DNA of 64,000 nucleotides from Gemmatimonadetes bacterium bin94 (GCA_002238865.1 MPNE01000010.1:55052-119051); one strand, 5' to 3'. Numbered from the stretch's first letter, positions 19,731 to 29,321 are shown. Numbers and translations are program-made. The notes: generated by a model from the sequence alone, not told the origin.

Positions 19731-21437
19731 ATGCGCTTTCGCCTGCTTGTCACCCTCCTGATCGGCCTGGCCCCGCTTCGCGCGGCGGCGCAGCCCGTCA
19801 CAGGCGTGGTCGTGGAGGAGGGCCGGGGCGTGCCCGTCTCGGGCGCGATGGTCATCCTCTTCGACGAGAGCGGCGACCGGGTGGCCCGCATGCTCACGAA
19901 CGCGGCCGGCCAGTTCACGCTGCGGGCACGCGCGCCGGGAACGCACCATGTGACCGTCGAGCGGATCGGGTACGCCAACGTGACCACGGCTCGCTTCGCC
20001 GCCGGAACCGAAGAAGTGTCTCTCGTCATCGATGTCCCGATCGTACCGGTCGCACTGACCGGACTCGACGTGGAGTCGGGGAGGCGGTGCGAGGTGCGGC
20101 CGGAGGAAGGACGCGTGACGGCGCGCGTCTGGGAAGAGGTGAGGAAAGCGCTCGCGGCCGAGGCGTGGACCCGCGAGGCCTCGCTCTACACCTACACGCT
20201 GCGCCGGTTCGAGCGGACGCTCGACCGGGAGGGAGTGTTCGTCCTCACGGATTCTTCGGTAATTTCGACCAAGGATGCCGCATTCGAGTCCGCGCCCATC
20301 GACAAGCTCGCCGCCGAGGGCTTCGTCCAGGCGGAGGGAGACTCGTCGACCGTCTACTACGCCCCCGACGCCGGGGCGCTCCTCTCCGACGCGTTCCTGG
20401 ACACGCACTGTCTCAGCGTGCGCGACGGGGGCGACGGCCGGATCGGCCTGATGTTCGAGCCGGTTCCCGAACGCTGGGTTCCCGAAATCGTGGGAGTCCT
20501 CTGGCTGGACGCGGAGACCGCCGAGCTGGATTGGCTCGAGTTCGGCTACGTCAATCTGCTCCGAACGCCCGAGATTGGAGAGCCCGGCGGCGAGGTGTCC
20601 TTTGCAAGACTCCCGGACGGCGCGTGGATCGTCCGTGAGTGGTGGATCCGGATGCCCCGCCTCGAGGTGGCAAGGAGGCGCGTCTGGCGGGCCGCGTACC
20701 GCGAAGAAGGCGGCGTCACCCGGTCGATCACCGACGCCCTGGGCAGGACCGTCCTGCACTCGGAGTCGGCATCCATCTTCGGGGTGGTCACCGACTCGAC
20801 CGGGACGGGACCCCCTGGCGACCGGGTCCAGGTCGAGATCGTGGGATCGGGGCTGCCGCTACTGCCGGACGACGACGGTTCGTTTCTCTTCAACGGCCTG
20901 AGTCCGGGCCCGTATGCTCTGCGTGTCGTCACTCCGCGCCTCCACGCCTGGGGTCTGGCGTCCCCGGAAACGGCGGTCGTGGGGGAGCTCGGAGAGGTGG
21001 CCTACGCAAGACTGCGCGTGCCCGCGCTGGCCGACATTCTGGACCCGGCGTGCGGCGGCCTCCCGCGTCCCGACGGAACCGCCCCGGTGTTGGGACGCGT
21101 GCTCGGAGCGGACGGGAGGCCCGCTGGCGGTGCGCGTGTGGAGGTCCGCTGGCCGGCGGCGACCGGATACCGTGCCGGGCCCCTCGCGTCTCCGCCGGGC
21201 TACCGGGGCGAGCCGGCCTACCTGTGGGACAGCGGCCGTGACGGGCACTACGCCACCGCCGTCACCACGACGGACGCGCGGGGTCTCTTTCTGCTCTGCG
21301 ATGCTCCGCACGGATCGCGACTGGGCGTTGCCGTGAGCCTGCCCGAGGGTGACGAACCGGTTGTTTCACGGACGATCTTCGTCCCGACGGACGCCCGGAC
21401 CATCGTGGAGGTGGTCAATATGTCAACGCGCGGTTAG
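19731..21437 (+). CDS. secreted protein with carboxypeptidase-regulatory-like domains
   Basis: 568 residues from ATG 19731 with a signal peptide ending in LRAAAQ. An N-terminal CarboxypepD_reg-like beta-sandwich is visible (TGVVVEEGRGVPVSGAMVIL ... GQFTLRARAPGTHHVTVERI). A second such segment lies at about 345-400 (FGVVTDSTGTG, GSFLFNGLSPGPYALRV) and a third starts near 455. The region between resembles no family I can name. These domains are common in outer-membrane and secreted proteins of Bacteroidota and Gemmatimonadota. No TonB-dependent barrel follows, so this is not a receptor. Confidence 0.78.
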   Translation: MRFRLLVTLLIGLAPLRAAAQPVTGVVVEEGRGVPVSGAMVILFDESGDRVARMLTNAAGQFTLRARAPGTHHVTVERIGYANVTTARFAAGTEEVSLVIDVPIVPVALTGLDVESGRRCEVRPEEGRVTARVWEEVRKALAAEAWTREASLYTYTLRRFERTLDREGVFVLTDSSVISTKDAAFESAPIDKLAAEGFVQAEGDSSTVYYAPDAGALLSDAFLDTHCLSVRDGGDGRIGLMFEPVPERWVPEIVGVLWLDAETAELDWLEFGYVNLLRTPEIGEPGGEVSFARLPDGAWIVREWWIRMPRLEVARRRVWRAAYREEGGVTRSITDALGRTVLHSESASIFGVVTDSTGTGPPGDRVQVEIVGSGLPLLPDDDGSFLFNGLSPGPYALRVVTPRLHAWGLASPETAVVGELGEVAYARLRVPALADILDPACGGLPRPDGTAPVLGRVLGADGRPAGGARVEVRWPAATGYRAGPLASPPGYRGEPAYLWDSGRDGHYATAVTTTDARGLFLLCDAPHGSRLGVAVSLPEGDEPVVSRTIFVPTDARTIVEVVNMSTRG

Positions 21438-21521
21438 TATGGCGTGCCCGGATCAAGGGCACTGTCTTCCAGGCCGAGAGCTGGCCTTCACGCACCCCGG
21501 CAGACCGCACCGGAACCGTTC

Positions 21522-22310
21522 ATGAACCGAATCCGAGGAAAGACCGCAATCGTGACGGGGGCCACGGCCGGTATCGGCGAAGCGACCGCCCGGAGCCTGG
21601 CCGACGCGGGCGTGCACACGGTCCTGATCGGCCGCCGGAGTGACCGGCTGGAGTCCCTGGCGGCGGACATCGCCGGGAGGAGCGGCACCGAGGTGCGTAC
21701 CCGTGTCCTCGACGTTCGAGACCGCGCCGGCGTCATCGCTTTCGCGCACTGGCTGGAACGCGAGGGCGTGACCGTCGACATCCTGATCAACAACGCCGGC
21801 CTGTCCCGCGGCCTGGACACCGTGCAGGAGGGGACGCACGACGACTGGGACGACATGATCGACACGAACATCAAGGGCCTCCTCAACGTGACGCGCGCGC
21901 TGCTGCCGGGGATGATCGCGCGCGACTCCGGTCATGTGGTGAACCTCGGGAGCATCGCCGGACACATGGTCTACCCGAAGGGCAACGTGTACTGCGCCAC
22001 GAAGTACGCCGTGCGGGCGCTGACCGAGGCGATCAACATCGACCTTATCGGCACAAGGGTGCGGATGTCGTCCGTCGATCCCGGGATGGTCGAGACCGAG
22101 TTTTCGCTGGTCCGTTTTCGCGGCGACGCCCAGCGGGCCGCGACCGTGTACGAGGGTGTGGATTCGCTGATGCCCGAAGACATCGCCGACGCCATCCTCT
22201 TTGTCCTCAACACCCGCCCGCGCATGAACGTGCTGAACATGCTGGTGATGCCGACGGTCCAGAGATCGCCGTTCGTCATGGACCGCGAGCCGGTCGGCGG
22301 CGGGCAGTAG
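21522..22310 (+). CDS. short-chain dehydrogenase/reductase (YdfG-like)
   Basis: 262 residues from ATG 21522. Classical SDR features: TGATAGIGEATARSLA cofactor motif (residues 13-28), NNAG at about residue 90, catalytic Ser in LGSIAGHMVYPKGNVYCATK and the YCATK active site. Arginines after the second strand (GRRSDR) suggest NADP(H). The closest well-known relatives are the YdfG group, which oxidise 3-hydroxy acids such as serine or reduce malonic semialdehyde. It abuts the next gene (one base between stop and the upstream GTG). Confidence 0.9.
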   Translation: MNRIRGKTAIVTGATAGIGEATARSLADAGVHTVLIGRRSDRLESLAADIAGRSGTEVRTRVLDVRDRAGVIAFAHWLEREGVTVDILINNAGLSRGLDTVQEGTHDDWDDMIDTNIKGLLNVTRALLPGMIARDSGHVVNLGSIAGHMVYPKGNVYCATKYAVRALTEAINIDLIGTRVRMSSVDPGMVETEFSLVRFRGDAQRAATVYEGVDSLMPEDIADAILFVLNTRPRMNVLNMLVMPTVQRSPFVMDREPVGGGQ

Positions 22311-22311
22311 G

Positions 22312-23337
22312 GTGGGCGCTCCGATGCTCCCTCCCGCCCGCGTGTGGACGCTGCTCGTGGCGGCGCTGCCGGTGGGTGGCCTCGCGGTGGGTGCCCCCCC
22401 GGTGGACATCGCCTCCTCCCCGGTGTCCCCCACGGCCATGGCGGCGCCCGAGTCGTCGGCCATTTCCCGGGCTGCGCCCAATCCTCCCTGGGGTTTCGTG
22501 GGCCATGAAATGGCTGCACGGGCCGCGGCCGCGGTCCTGCCCGCCGAGATGCCCACCTTCTTCCGCGACGCCGGGGCCCAGCTGGTGCATCTGAACCCCG
22601 AGCCGGACCGCTGGCGGGTGTGGGAACAGCGGGAAATGGATCAGGCCTTCGCCTACGACCACTACATCGACCTCGAAAACATCCCCGCGGGGGCTCTCGA
22701 CGCGCCCGACCGGTTCGTATTCCTCAGAATGCTGTACGAGGCCGGAATCGAGCGGCCCGAGCGGGACGCGGGCTTCCTTCCCTTCAGGATCGTCGAGCTG
22801 TACCAGCGGATCGTCAGCGGGTGGCGGCGCTGGCGGGTCGAAGGAGATCCGGAGCGGCGCTCGTGGATCGAGCAGCGCATCGTCAATGACGCGGGCATTC
22901 TCGGACACTACGTCACCGACGCCTCCCAGCCGCACCACACCACGATCCACTTCAACGGCTGGGACGCGGATACCCCGAACCCGGAAGGCTACACGCGGGA
23001 CGACGAGTTCCACGCCCGCTTCGAACGGTACTTCGTGGAAGCGCACGTCACGGACGACGACGTGGGTCGCTACACGCGCACGGGGCGGCCACCGTCGGTG
23101 GCGGGGTCGGTACGGGAAGCGGTCATCGGGCACATCATGGCCGCGCACGAAGAGGTGGAGACGCTGTACCGGCTCGACCGCGACGCCGGTTTCGACCCGG
23201 AAGCGCCGGCCGATCCGGGTGCGCGTGACTTCGCCGCCGCGCGGATCGCGGCCGGGGCGGACATGCTGGCGGCGTTGTGGTGGTCGGCGTGGCTGGAGAG
23301 CGCGGAAGACATCGGTCGCGACGGGGCCGGCCGGTGA
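22312..23337 (+). CDS. S1/P1 nuclease / zinc phospholipase C-like protein
   Basis: 341 residues from GTG 22312; ATG 22324 in the same frame is an equally plausible start. A hydrophobic N-terminal segment suggests export. Candidate zinc ligands of the phospholipase C/P1 nuclease fold are present: WGFVGHEMAARA (Trp and His), FAYDHYIDLEN (Asp/His) and GHYVTDASQPHHTTIHFNG (His-x3-Asp and His). The family cleaves phosphodiesters in single-stranded nucleic acids or phospholipids. Length and spacing fit, but the assignment was made by motif reading only. Its stop overlaps the start of the next gene (GTGA). Confidence 0.72.
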   Translation: MGAPMLPPARVWTLLVAALPVGGLAVGAPPVDIASSPVSPTAMAAPESSAISRAAPNPPWGFVGHEMAARAAAAVLPAEMPTFFRDAGAQLVHLNPEPDRWRVWEQREMDQAFAYDHYIDLENIPAGALDAPDRFVFLRMLYEAGIERPERDAGFLPFRIVELYQRIVSGWRRWRVEGDPERRSWIEQRIVNDAGILGHYVTDASQPHHTTIHFNGWDADTPNPEGYTRDDEFHARFERYFVEAHVTDDDVGRYTRTGRPPSVAGSVREAVIGHIMAAHEEVETLYRLDRDAGFDPEAPADPGARDFAAARIAAGADMLAALWWSAWLESAEDIGRDGAGR

Positions 23338-24020
23338 GCGTCGCCGGGATCGTCCTGGCAGGGGGATCGTCGACCCGGATGGGGCGCAACAAGCTGCTGC
23401 TGGAGCTGGACGGCGAGACCGTGGTGCAGCGCGCCGCGCGGACCGCGATCGACGCCGGGCTCGATCCGGTGGTCGTCGTGACCGGGCACGCGCACGAGGC
23501 GGTGACGGCCCAATTGCACGTTTTGGCGCTGACAACTGTTCTTAATACAGATCACGGGGCAGGACAGCACACGTCGGTCGCGGCGGGGATCGCGGCACTT
23601 GGCGACGACGGCGCCGCCGCAACCGGCTGCAGCGCCGCGATCGTGATGCTGGCGGACATGCCCCTCGTGACGGCCGCGATGGTGCGGGAGGTGGCCACCC
23701 GCTACCGGGAGACGGGCGCCCCCCTGGTGGTTTCGCGCTACGGCGGCGAAGTGACCGCCCCCCCGATCCTCTACGACGGGTCGCTCTTCGGCGAGCTCCG
23801 GCGCATGGACTCGCGCTGCGGCCGCCAGGTCGTGCGGCGCCACCGCGACCAGGCCATCGCGGTCGACTGGCCGGCCGAAGCATCCCGCGATCTGGACCGC
23901 CCCGCCGACTACGACGCGATCCGGGTGGAGTTGGCGGCAGGCCTCGGGCTGGAGCCTCGCCGTCGCCTTGTGCCGAGCATGGCCGGCGACTCCGCCCGCA
24001 GCGATTCGGCCCATGGATAG
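23334..24020 (+). CDS. mocA: molybdenum cofactor cytidylyltransferase / MobA-like NTP transferase
   Basis: 228 residues, GTG start at 23334 overlapping the previous stop. The nucleotidyltransferase signature VAGIVLAGGSSTRMGRNKLL opens the protein, and VMLADMPLVTAAMV is the metal-binding D-x-P region. MocA-type enzymes add CMP to molybdopterin, giving the cytosine dinucleotide cofactor used by CO dehydrogenase-family hydroxylases. Its placement with xdhC, coxD and the cox structural genes downstream supports that role. Overlaps the next start by eight bases. Confidence 0.85.
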   Translation: MSVAGIVLAGGSSTRMGRNKLLLELDGETVVQRAARTAIDAGLDPVVVVTGHAHEAVTAQLHVLALTTVLNTDHGAGQHTSVAAGIAALGDDGAAATGCSAAIVMLADMPLVTAAMVREVATRYRETGAPLVVSRYGGEVTAPPILYDGSLFGELRRMDSRCGRQVVRRHRDQAIAVDWPAEASRDLDRPADYDAIRVELAAGLGLEPRRRLVPSMAGDSARSDSAHG

Positions 24021-25053
24021 CCGCCTGCTGCGCGTGGCGGCGCGGTTGCTCGAGGAGCAGCGTCCGTATGCGGTGGCCACCGTGGTCCGCCGTGAGCGGC
24101 CGAGTTCGGCGACCCCCGGCAACACCGCCGTGATCACTGCCGACGGTAACGTTCACGGCTGGATCGGCGGGAGCTGCACCCAGCCCGAGGTGGTCAGCCA
24201 CGCCATGGCGGCGCTCCGGGATCGCAAGCCGCGTCTCCTCGCATTCGGCGGCACGCCGGACCCGCGCGGCGACCTGGTCCAGGTTCCCATGTCCTGCGGC
24301 AGCGAAGGGAAGGTCGAAGTGCACGTCAATCCTGTCTTTCCGGAGCCGCGACTGGTGGTGGCCGGAACCTCGCCGATCGCCCGCGCCGTGACGCTGCTGG
24401 GCAAGGCAATGGGCTACCGGGTCACTCTGGTGGCGCCCGTGGGTGAAGCCGGACCGACCGGGGCGGACGAGTGCGTCGAGCGGCTCGACGGGGTCGTGGC
24501 CGGGTACGCCGACCGGCCGCCGGGCGCCAGGCTGCTTGCCGTCGTGGCTACGATGGGGCAGGGCGACGAGGTGGCCGTCGAGCAGCTCCTGGGTGCCCGG
24601 GCGGACTATCTGGGCGTCGTGGTGTCGCCGAAGCGCATGACGCAGGTGCGTGACTACCTCGCCGGGCGTGGTGTGTGCGGCAGCCGGATCGCACGGGTGC
24701 GCGGTCCGGCCGGGCTCGACATCGGAGCCGTGAGGCCGGAGGAAGTGGCGGTCAGCATCCTGGCCGAGATCGTCGCGCTGAGTGCCGCCGAGGGGCGCGC
24801 GGGGGAGGCCGAGGCCCGCGCGGATGCCGCCGAGTCCTGCGCCGAGGAGGAAGCCCGTGAAAAGGACGCGGCAACTCCCGCAGGCGCACCTGCATCCACC
24901 ACCGACCCGGTCTGCGGCATGACCGTCCCCGCGGACGGATCTCGGCCCTCGTTCACCTTCCAACAAGACACCTACCACTTCTGCTGCCCCGGCTGTCGCG
25001 CGCGGTTCGAAGCCGATCCGGCGGCGTACGTGCAGGCGGGAGCGGGGCGCTAG
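24013..25053 (+). CDS. XdhC/CoxI family protein fused to a C-terminal YHS domain
   Basis: 346 residues from ATG 24013. Residues 1-250 are XdhC/CoxF-CoxI-like: TPGNTAVITADGNVHGWIGG, CTQPEVV, PMSCGSEGKVEVHVNP, then a Rossmann-like domain with VVVSPKRM. Proteins of this family insert or sulfurate the molybdenum cofactor of xanthine dehydrogenase and CO dehydrogenase. A linker rich in Ala/Glu (about 255-290) leads to a YHS domain at about 297-343 with Cys in DPVCGMTV and YHFCCPGCRARF. YHS domains bind metals; the fusion could couple metal handling to cofactor maturation (inference). Confidence 0.87.
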   Translation: MDSRLLRVAARLLEEQRPYAVATVVRRERPSSATPGNTAVITADGNVHGWIGGSCTQPEVVSHAMAALRDRKPRLLAFGGTPDPRGDLVQVPMSCGSEGKVEVHVNPVFPEPRLVVAGTSPIARAVTLLGKAMGYRVTLVAPVGEAGPTGADECVERLDGVVAGYADRPPGARLLAVVATMGQGDEVAVEQLLGARADYLGVVVSPKRMTQVRDYLAGRGVCGSRIARVRGPAGLDIGAVRPEEVAVSILAEIVALSAAEGRAGEAEARADAAESCAEEEAREKDAATPAGAPASTTDPVCGMTVPADGSRPSFTFQQDTYHFCCPGCRARFEADPAAYVQAGAGR

Positions 25054-25056
25054 CCC

Positions 25057-25959
25057 GTGAGACCCGAGATCGCCGCGCTGCAGGCCGCGATGCGGGAGTT
25101 CGACTACATCGCCGAGCCGTCGATCGCCACCGCCGTTCACCTGTCGCGCGCGATGGAGAAGCCGCTCCTGGTCGAAGGCGACGCGGGGGTCGGCAAGACC
25201 GAGATCGCGAAGGTGATGGCCGGGATCATGGAGACCGAGCTGATCCGGCTGCAGTGCTACGAGGGGCTCGACGTCAACACGGCGCTGTACGAGTGGAACT
25301 ACCAGAAGCAGCTCCTGCGGCTGCGGATCGCGTCGGAGGAGAGGGCCGCGGGAACCGGCGAGCGTCCCGGCAACGACCTCGAGGACCTCATCTTCGGGCG
25401 CAGCTACCTCCTCGAGCGGCCCCTCCTGCGCGCCATTACGAAGACGGACAGGGCGCCCGTCCTCCTCATCGACGAGATCGACCGTGCCGACGAGGGCTTC
25501 GAGGCCTTCCTGCTGGAGGTGCTCTCCGACTTCCAGGTCACGATCCCGGAGCTGGGGACCATCCGCGCCGTGCACCGCCCTCTCGTCTTCCTCACGTCGA
25601 ACCGAACCCGCGAAATCGGCGACGCGCTGCGCCGCCGCTGCCTCTACCTCTACATCGAGCACCCCCCGTTCGAGAAGGAGGTCGAAATCGTGCGCGCGAA
25701 GGTCCCGGGGATCGCCGACCGGCTCGCCGTGGAGATCACCCGCTTCGTGCAGGAGCTGCGCGGGCGGCAGCTCATGAAGCCGCCGGGGGTCGCGGAGACC
25801 CTCGATTGGGCGCGGGCTCTGATCACGCTGCACCGCGACAGCCTGGACGCGGAGACCGCCGGCGAGACCCTTGGCTGCCTGATCAAGGACCGGCACGACA
25901 TGCGGGAGTTGGGCGAGGGGGAAGTTGGTGGGCTGGTGGGGGCTGCCAGGGCTCGTTGA
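25057..25959 (+). CDS. coxD: MoxR-family AAA+ ATPase, CoxD-type
   Basis: 300 residues, GTG start three bases after the previous stop. Walker A is VEGDAGVGKTEIAKV (about residue 38), Walker B VLLIDEIDRADEGFEAFLLE, sensor 1 FLTSNRTREIGDALRRRC. CoxD is a MoxR ATPase needed to build the [CuSMoO2] site of form I CO dehydrogenase and works with the VWA protein CoxE. Here coxE lies 8 kb downstream at 34152. The product could also be a general MoxR ATPase, but the neighbours favour CoxD. Confidence 0.88.
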   Translation: MRPEIAALQAAMREFDYIAEPSIATAVHLSRAMEKPLLVEGDAGVGKTEIAKVMAGIMETELIRLQCYEGLDVNTALYEWNYQKQLLRLRIASEERAAGTGERPGNDLEDLIFGRSYLLERPLLRAITKTDRAPVLLIDEIDRADEGFEAFLLEVLSDFQVTIPELGTIRAVHRPLVFLTSNRTREIGDALRRRCLYLYIEHPPFEKEVEIVRAKVPGIADRLAVEITRFVQELRGRQLMKPPGVAETLDWARALITLHRDSLDAETAGETLGCLIKDRHDMRELGEGEVGGLVGAARAR

Positions 25960-25986
25960 GCGGGTTCGCGCTGGCGTCCTTGAGCC

Positions 25987-26007
25987 GTCATGACTAAATT
26001 ACATGAC
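25987..26007. promoter_or_regulatory. inverted repeat upstream of vapB, likely autoregulatory operator
   Basis: GTCATG (25987-25992) and CATGAC (26002-26007) form a 6-bp dyad around the AT-rich centre ACTAAATTA, which could be a -10 region. It ends 21 bp before the antitoxin start. Type II antitoxins usually repress their own operon at such a dyad; that role is inferred from position. Confidence 0.55.
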
Positions 26008-26028
26008 CATGTTGAGCGGAGGTGCGCC

Positions 26029-26253
26029 ATGCAGGTCAATATCCACGAAGCCAAGACCCATCTCTCCAAGCTCATCAGGCGCGCCTTGGCGGGTGAGGAA
26101 GTCGTTATCGCCAAGCGCCGTCAGCCCATGGTCCGCCTCGTGGCAATACCGGGGGCCGCGGACACACCAAAGCTGGGTACCGCCCGCGGTCTGATACTCC
26201 GGATGGACGACGACTTTGACGATCCGCTTCCGGATTTTGCGGGGTACGAGTGA
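26029..26253 (+). CDS. vapB: antitoxin of the Phd/YefM-VapB type
   Basis: 74 residues from ATG 26029, with GGAGG at ideal spacing. MQVNIHEAKTHLSKLIRRAL is the Phd/YefM fold that binds DNA as a dimer; the acidic C-terminus (MDDDFDDPLPDFAGYE) is the usual toxin-wrapping tail. The toxin gene starts immediately after its stop codon. An upstream in-frame ATG at 25990 lacks a ribosome site and lies within the operator, so was not used. Confidence 0.9.
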   Translation: MQVNIHEAKTHLSKLIRRALAGEEVVIAKRRQPMVRLVAIPGAADTPKLGTARGLILRMDDDFDDPLPDFAGYE

Positions 26254-26640
26254 GTGAAGCTACTCGCTGACACTCATGCGTTGCTCTGGGCGATCGGCTC
26301 TCCGGAAAGACTGAGCAGGCGCGCCCGCAATGCCTTGGACAATCCCCGGAACAGCATTTCGTTCAGCACGGTGAGCCTGTGGGAGATCGCTATCAAGATC
26401 AGCGTCGGGCGCCTTGATCTCGACGCGGACTGGCGAGATCTCATCGAGTCGGGACGGCAGGGGCTTCGGGCCAGCTGGCTGCTGCTGGAGCCCGGGCACT
26501 GCCACGAGGTGGCTGGCTTGCCGTGGCACCATCGCGATCCCTTTGACAGGATGCTGGTCGCCCAGGCAATCGCAGAGGGAATGACCCTGATCAGTCGGGA
26601 CAGGCGGATCTCCCGCTACGCGGCCCGTGTCCTGTGGTGA
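26254..26640 (+). CDS. vapC: PIN-domain toxin (VapC family ribonuclease)
   Basis: 128 residues, GTG start at 26254 directly following the antitoxin stop. PIN-domain acidic residues are visible: Asp in KLLADTHALLW (residue 6), Glu in SLWEIAIK, Asp in HHRDPFDRMLVAQA and the late Asp in LISRDRRIS. VapC toxins cleave RNA, often tRNA or rRNA, and are held inactive by VapB. The pair sits between coxD and the frd operon, which separates parts of the CO dehydrogenase locus. Confidence 0.92.
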   Translation: MKLLADTHALLWAIGSPERLSRRARNALDNPRNSISFSTVSLWEIAIKISVGRLDLDADWRDLIESGRQGLRASWLLLEPGHCHEVAGLPWHHRDPFDRMLVAQAIAEGMTLISRDRRISRYAARVLW

Positions 26641-26743
26641 ACCCGATCTTGATCCCCACCCCCGCCCTCGCTAACCTGTTGCGGCACTTTGCCCGAATTC
26701 CGCCGTTTCGAACAGCGGCGTCCTCACTACAAGACCGGTAAAG

Positions 26744-28555
26744 ATGGGTCACGGAACGACTCAACAGCACGACGTGATCATCATCGGGGGCGGCGGAGCG
26801 GGACTTCGCGCCGCCATCGCAATCGCGCAAGAGAACCCTTCCTTCTCGGTGGCGTGCGTGTCCAAGGTCTACCCGATGCGCAGTCACACGGTGACCGCCG
26901 AGGGCGGCGCCGCGGCGTCGATCAAGCCCAACGACAGCCTCGAAGACCACATCTACGACACGATCAGCGGAGCCGACTGGCTCGCCGATCAGGACGCGGT
27001 CGAGTACTTCGTGAACGAGGCCCCCGCCGAGATGATCCAGCTGGAGCACTGGGGATGCCCGTGGAGCCGGGAGCCCGACGGATCGGTGGCCGTTCGCCCC
27101 TTCGGAGGGATGAAGATCGAGCGGACCTGGTTCGCGGCGGACAAGACCGGCTTCCACATGCTCCACTCGCTCTTCCAGACGACGCTGAAGTACGGCAACA
27201 TCGTCCGCTACGACGAGCACTTCGCGACGAAGCTGCTGCTCGACGACAACGGAAACTGCCGGGGGTGCGCCGCGATCGAGCTCAGGACCGGTTCGACGAG
27301 GGCGATCCTGGGCAAGTCGGTCATCATCTGCACCGGCGGGGCGGGGAAGGCCTTCCCCTTCACGACGAACGGGTCGATCAAGACGGGCGACGGGATGGCC
27401 ATGGCCTACCGGGCCGGCGTCGCGCTCAAGGACATGGAGTTCATCCAGTACCACCCGACCGGGCTGCCGGGGACGGGCATCCTGATCACCGAGGCCTCCC
27501 GGGGCGAGGGCGGCATCCTCGTCAACAAGGACGGCCACCGCTTCCTGCAGGACTACGACCTGGGCGAGGCTCTCGACGTGAGCGACCCCCGGCATCCGCA
27601 GAAGCGGGCGATGGAGCTGGGGCCGCGGGACAAGCTCAGCCAGTGCTTCATCAAGGAGAGGGACGCGGGGCGCACGATCGAGACGAAGGACGGGCACGTC
27701 ATGCACCTCGACCTCCGCCACCTCGGCGAGGCCAAGATCGACAAGAAGATCCCGTTCGTGCGGGAGTTGGCGCGCAACTACGCGGGCATCGATCCGGTCC
27801 ACCAGCCGATCCCGGTTCGGCCGGTCGTGCACTACGTGATGGGCGGGATCGACACCGACACCGACGCGGCCACAAACATTCCCGGACTCTACGCCGCGGG
27901 CGAATGCGCGTGCGTGTCGATCAACGGCGCGAACCGGCTCGGGTCGAACTCGCTGACCGAACTGCTCGTCTTCGGCGCGCAGGCGGGGAGGCACGCGGCG
28001 CGCTTCGCGATGGACCACCCCGACTACGACGTCTCGGCGCTCGAAGCACAGGCCGCGGACGAGGGAGCCCGCGTCCGCCGGACGTACTTCGACGCGTCCA
28101 GGAAGGGCGAGCGGATCGTGACGCTGCGTACCGAGCTGCACGACGCGATGGAGGACGGCGCCGGGATCTACCGGGACGCGGACTCGCTTCAGGCCGCGTG
28201 CGCGACCGTCACCGACCTGCGCGAACGGTACAGGAACGTCACCCTGGACGACCACACCAACAGCTTCAACACCGAGCTGACGGCGGCGCTCGAGCTGGGG
28301 TCGCTGCTGGAAGTCGCCGAGGCGATGGCCAATTCGGGGCTGAAGCGCACCGAGTCGCGCGGTTCCCACCAGCGAACCGACCACCCCGAGCGCAACGACG
28401 ACGACTTCCTCGCCCACTCGATGGCCTTCCGGCAGGAAGGCGGCGCGCCGCCCCGGATCGACTACAAGCCCGTGACGATCACCAAGTGGCCTCCGGGCGC
28501 CCGCACCTACGGGGCGGGGTCGGGGCTCAAGAAGCCGGCCGGCGAAACCACCTGA
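26744..28555 (+). CDS. frdA: fumarate reductase / succinate dehydrogenase flavoprotein subunit
   Basis: 603 residues. FAD-binding [18 protein letters not shown] is at residues 13-30 and the histidine for covalent FAD attachment lies in [11 protein letters not shown]. Active-site segments include [22 protein letters not shown], the [10 protein letters not shown] loop and [18 protein letters not shown]. Length fits E. coli FrdA (602). The subunit oxidises succinate or reduces fumarate at the cytoplasmic face. Direction cannot be read from sequence; the membrane subunits are of the E. coli fumarate reductase type. First gene of a four-gene operon. Confidence 0.92.
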   Translation: MGHGTTQQHDVIIIGGGGAGLRAAIAIAQENPSFSVACVSKVYPMRSHTVTAEGGAAASIKPNDSLEDHIYDTISGADWLADQDAVEYFVNEAPAEMIQLEHWGCPWSREPDGSVAVRPFGGMKIERTWFAADKTGFHMLHSLFQTTLKYGNIVRYDEHFATKLLLDDNGNCRGCAAIELRTGSTRAILGKSVIICTGGAGKAFPFTTNGSIKTGDGMAMAYRAGVALKDMEFIQYHPTGLPGTGILITEASRGEGGILVNKDGHRFLQDYDLGEALDVSDPRHPQKRAMELGPRDKLSQCFIKERDAGRTIETKDGHVMHLDLRHLGEAKIDKKIPFVRELARNYAGIDPVHQPIPVRPVVHYVMGGIDTDTDAATNIPGLYAAGECACVSINGANRLGSNSLTELLVFGAQAGRHAARFAMDHPDYDVSALEAQAADEGARVRRTYFDASRKGERIVTLRTELHDAMEDGAGIYRDADSLQAACATVTDLRERYRNVTLDDHTNSFNTELTAALELGSLLEVAEAMANSGLKRTESRGSHQRTDHPERNDDDFLAHSMAFRQEGGAPPRIDYKPVTITKWPPGARTYGAGSGLKKPAGETT

Positions 28556-28568
28556 CCTGGGATCGAAG

Positions 28569-29321
28569 ATGCCCGCTCAAGACACCATGACGCTGGAGAT
28601 CTTCCGGTATCACCCCGAGACCGACTCCGAGCCGCGCTTCCAGTCGTTCGAAGTCCCGTACAACGAGGACTGGGTTGTCCTCGATGCGATGAACTGGATC
28701 AAGGACCACGTCGACGGATCGCTGACCCACCGCTGGAGCTGCCGCATGGGGGTGTGCGGAAGCTGCGGCATGATGGTCAACGGGGAACCCAAGCTGACGT
28801 GCGCGGCGTTCCTGAAGGACTACTACCCGTTCTCGATCAAGGTCGAGCCGCTCGTGAACTTCGCCGTCGAGCGGGACCTCGTGGTCTCGCTGGACGGGTT
28901 CATGGAGAAGCTCCAGGCGGTGAAGCCGTACATCGTCCGCGACGACGTGAACGACACGTCCGGCGGCGAGTACATGCAGACCCCCGCCCAGCTTGCCCAG
29001 TACAAGCAGTATTCGATGTGCATCAACTGCATGCTGTGCTACGCGGCGTGTCCCGTGGCCGGCCACGAGGACGAGTTCCTGGGCCCGGCGGCGCTCGCGC
29101 TCGGCCACCGCTACAACAAGGACTCCCGCGACCAGGGCCAGTCGGAACGGCTCGACGTCATGCTCATGGGCGAGGCGATCTGGGGCTGCACCTTCGTCGG
29201 AGAGTGCACGGAAGTGTGCCCGAAGCACGTGGATCCGGCCGGCGCGATCCAGCAGGCCAAGGCCGGCGCCGCGCAGGAGTACTTCAAGCGGTTCGTGGCG
29301 CCGAAGGGAGCGGGCGCATGA
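28569..29321 (+). CDS. frdB: fumarate reductase / succinate dehydrogenase iron-sulfur subunit
   Basis: 250 residues, 13 bp after frdA. The plant-type [2Fe-2S] ligands are in CRMGVCGSCGMMVNGEPKLTC-type spacing (about residues 58-80, first Cys in SCRMGVCGSCG). The [4Fe-4S] and [3Fe-4S] ligands follow in CINCMLCYAACPVAG and CTFVGECTEVCPKHVDP. It passes electrons between FAD and the quinone site. Motif wording and length are close to E. coli FrdB (244). Stop overlaps the frdC start by ATGA. Confidence 0.94.
   Translation: MPAQDTMTLEIFRYHPETDSEPRFQSFEVPYNEDWVVLDAMNWIKDHVDGSLTHRWSCRMGVCGSCGMMVNGEPKLTCAAFLKDYYPFSIKVEPLVNFAVERDLVVSLDGFMEKLQAVKPYIVRDDVNDTSGGEYMQTPAQLAQYKQYSMCINCMLCYAACPVAGHEDEFLGPAALALGHRYNKDSRDQGQSERLDVMLMGEAIWGCTFVGECTEVCPKHVDPAGAIQQAKAGAAQEYFKRFVAPKGAGA

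Noticed and set aside
23542..25896. 784-codon leftward frame opposite mocA, xdhC and coxD
   Set aside because: Composition is Arg/Gly/Leu-rich without domains; three recognised genes occupy the other strand.
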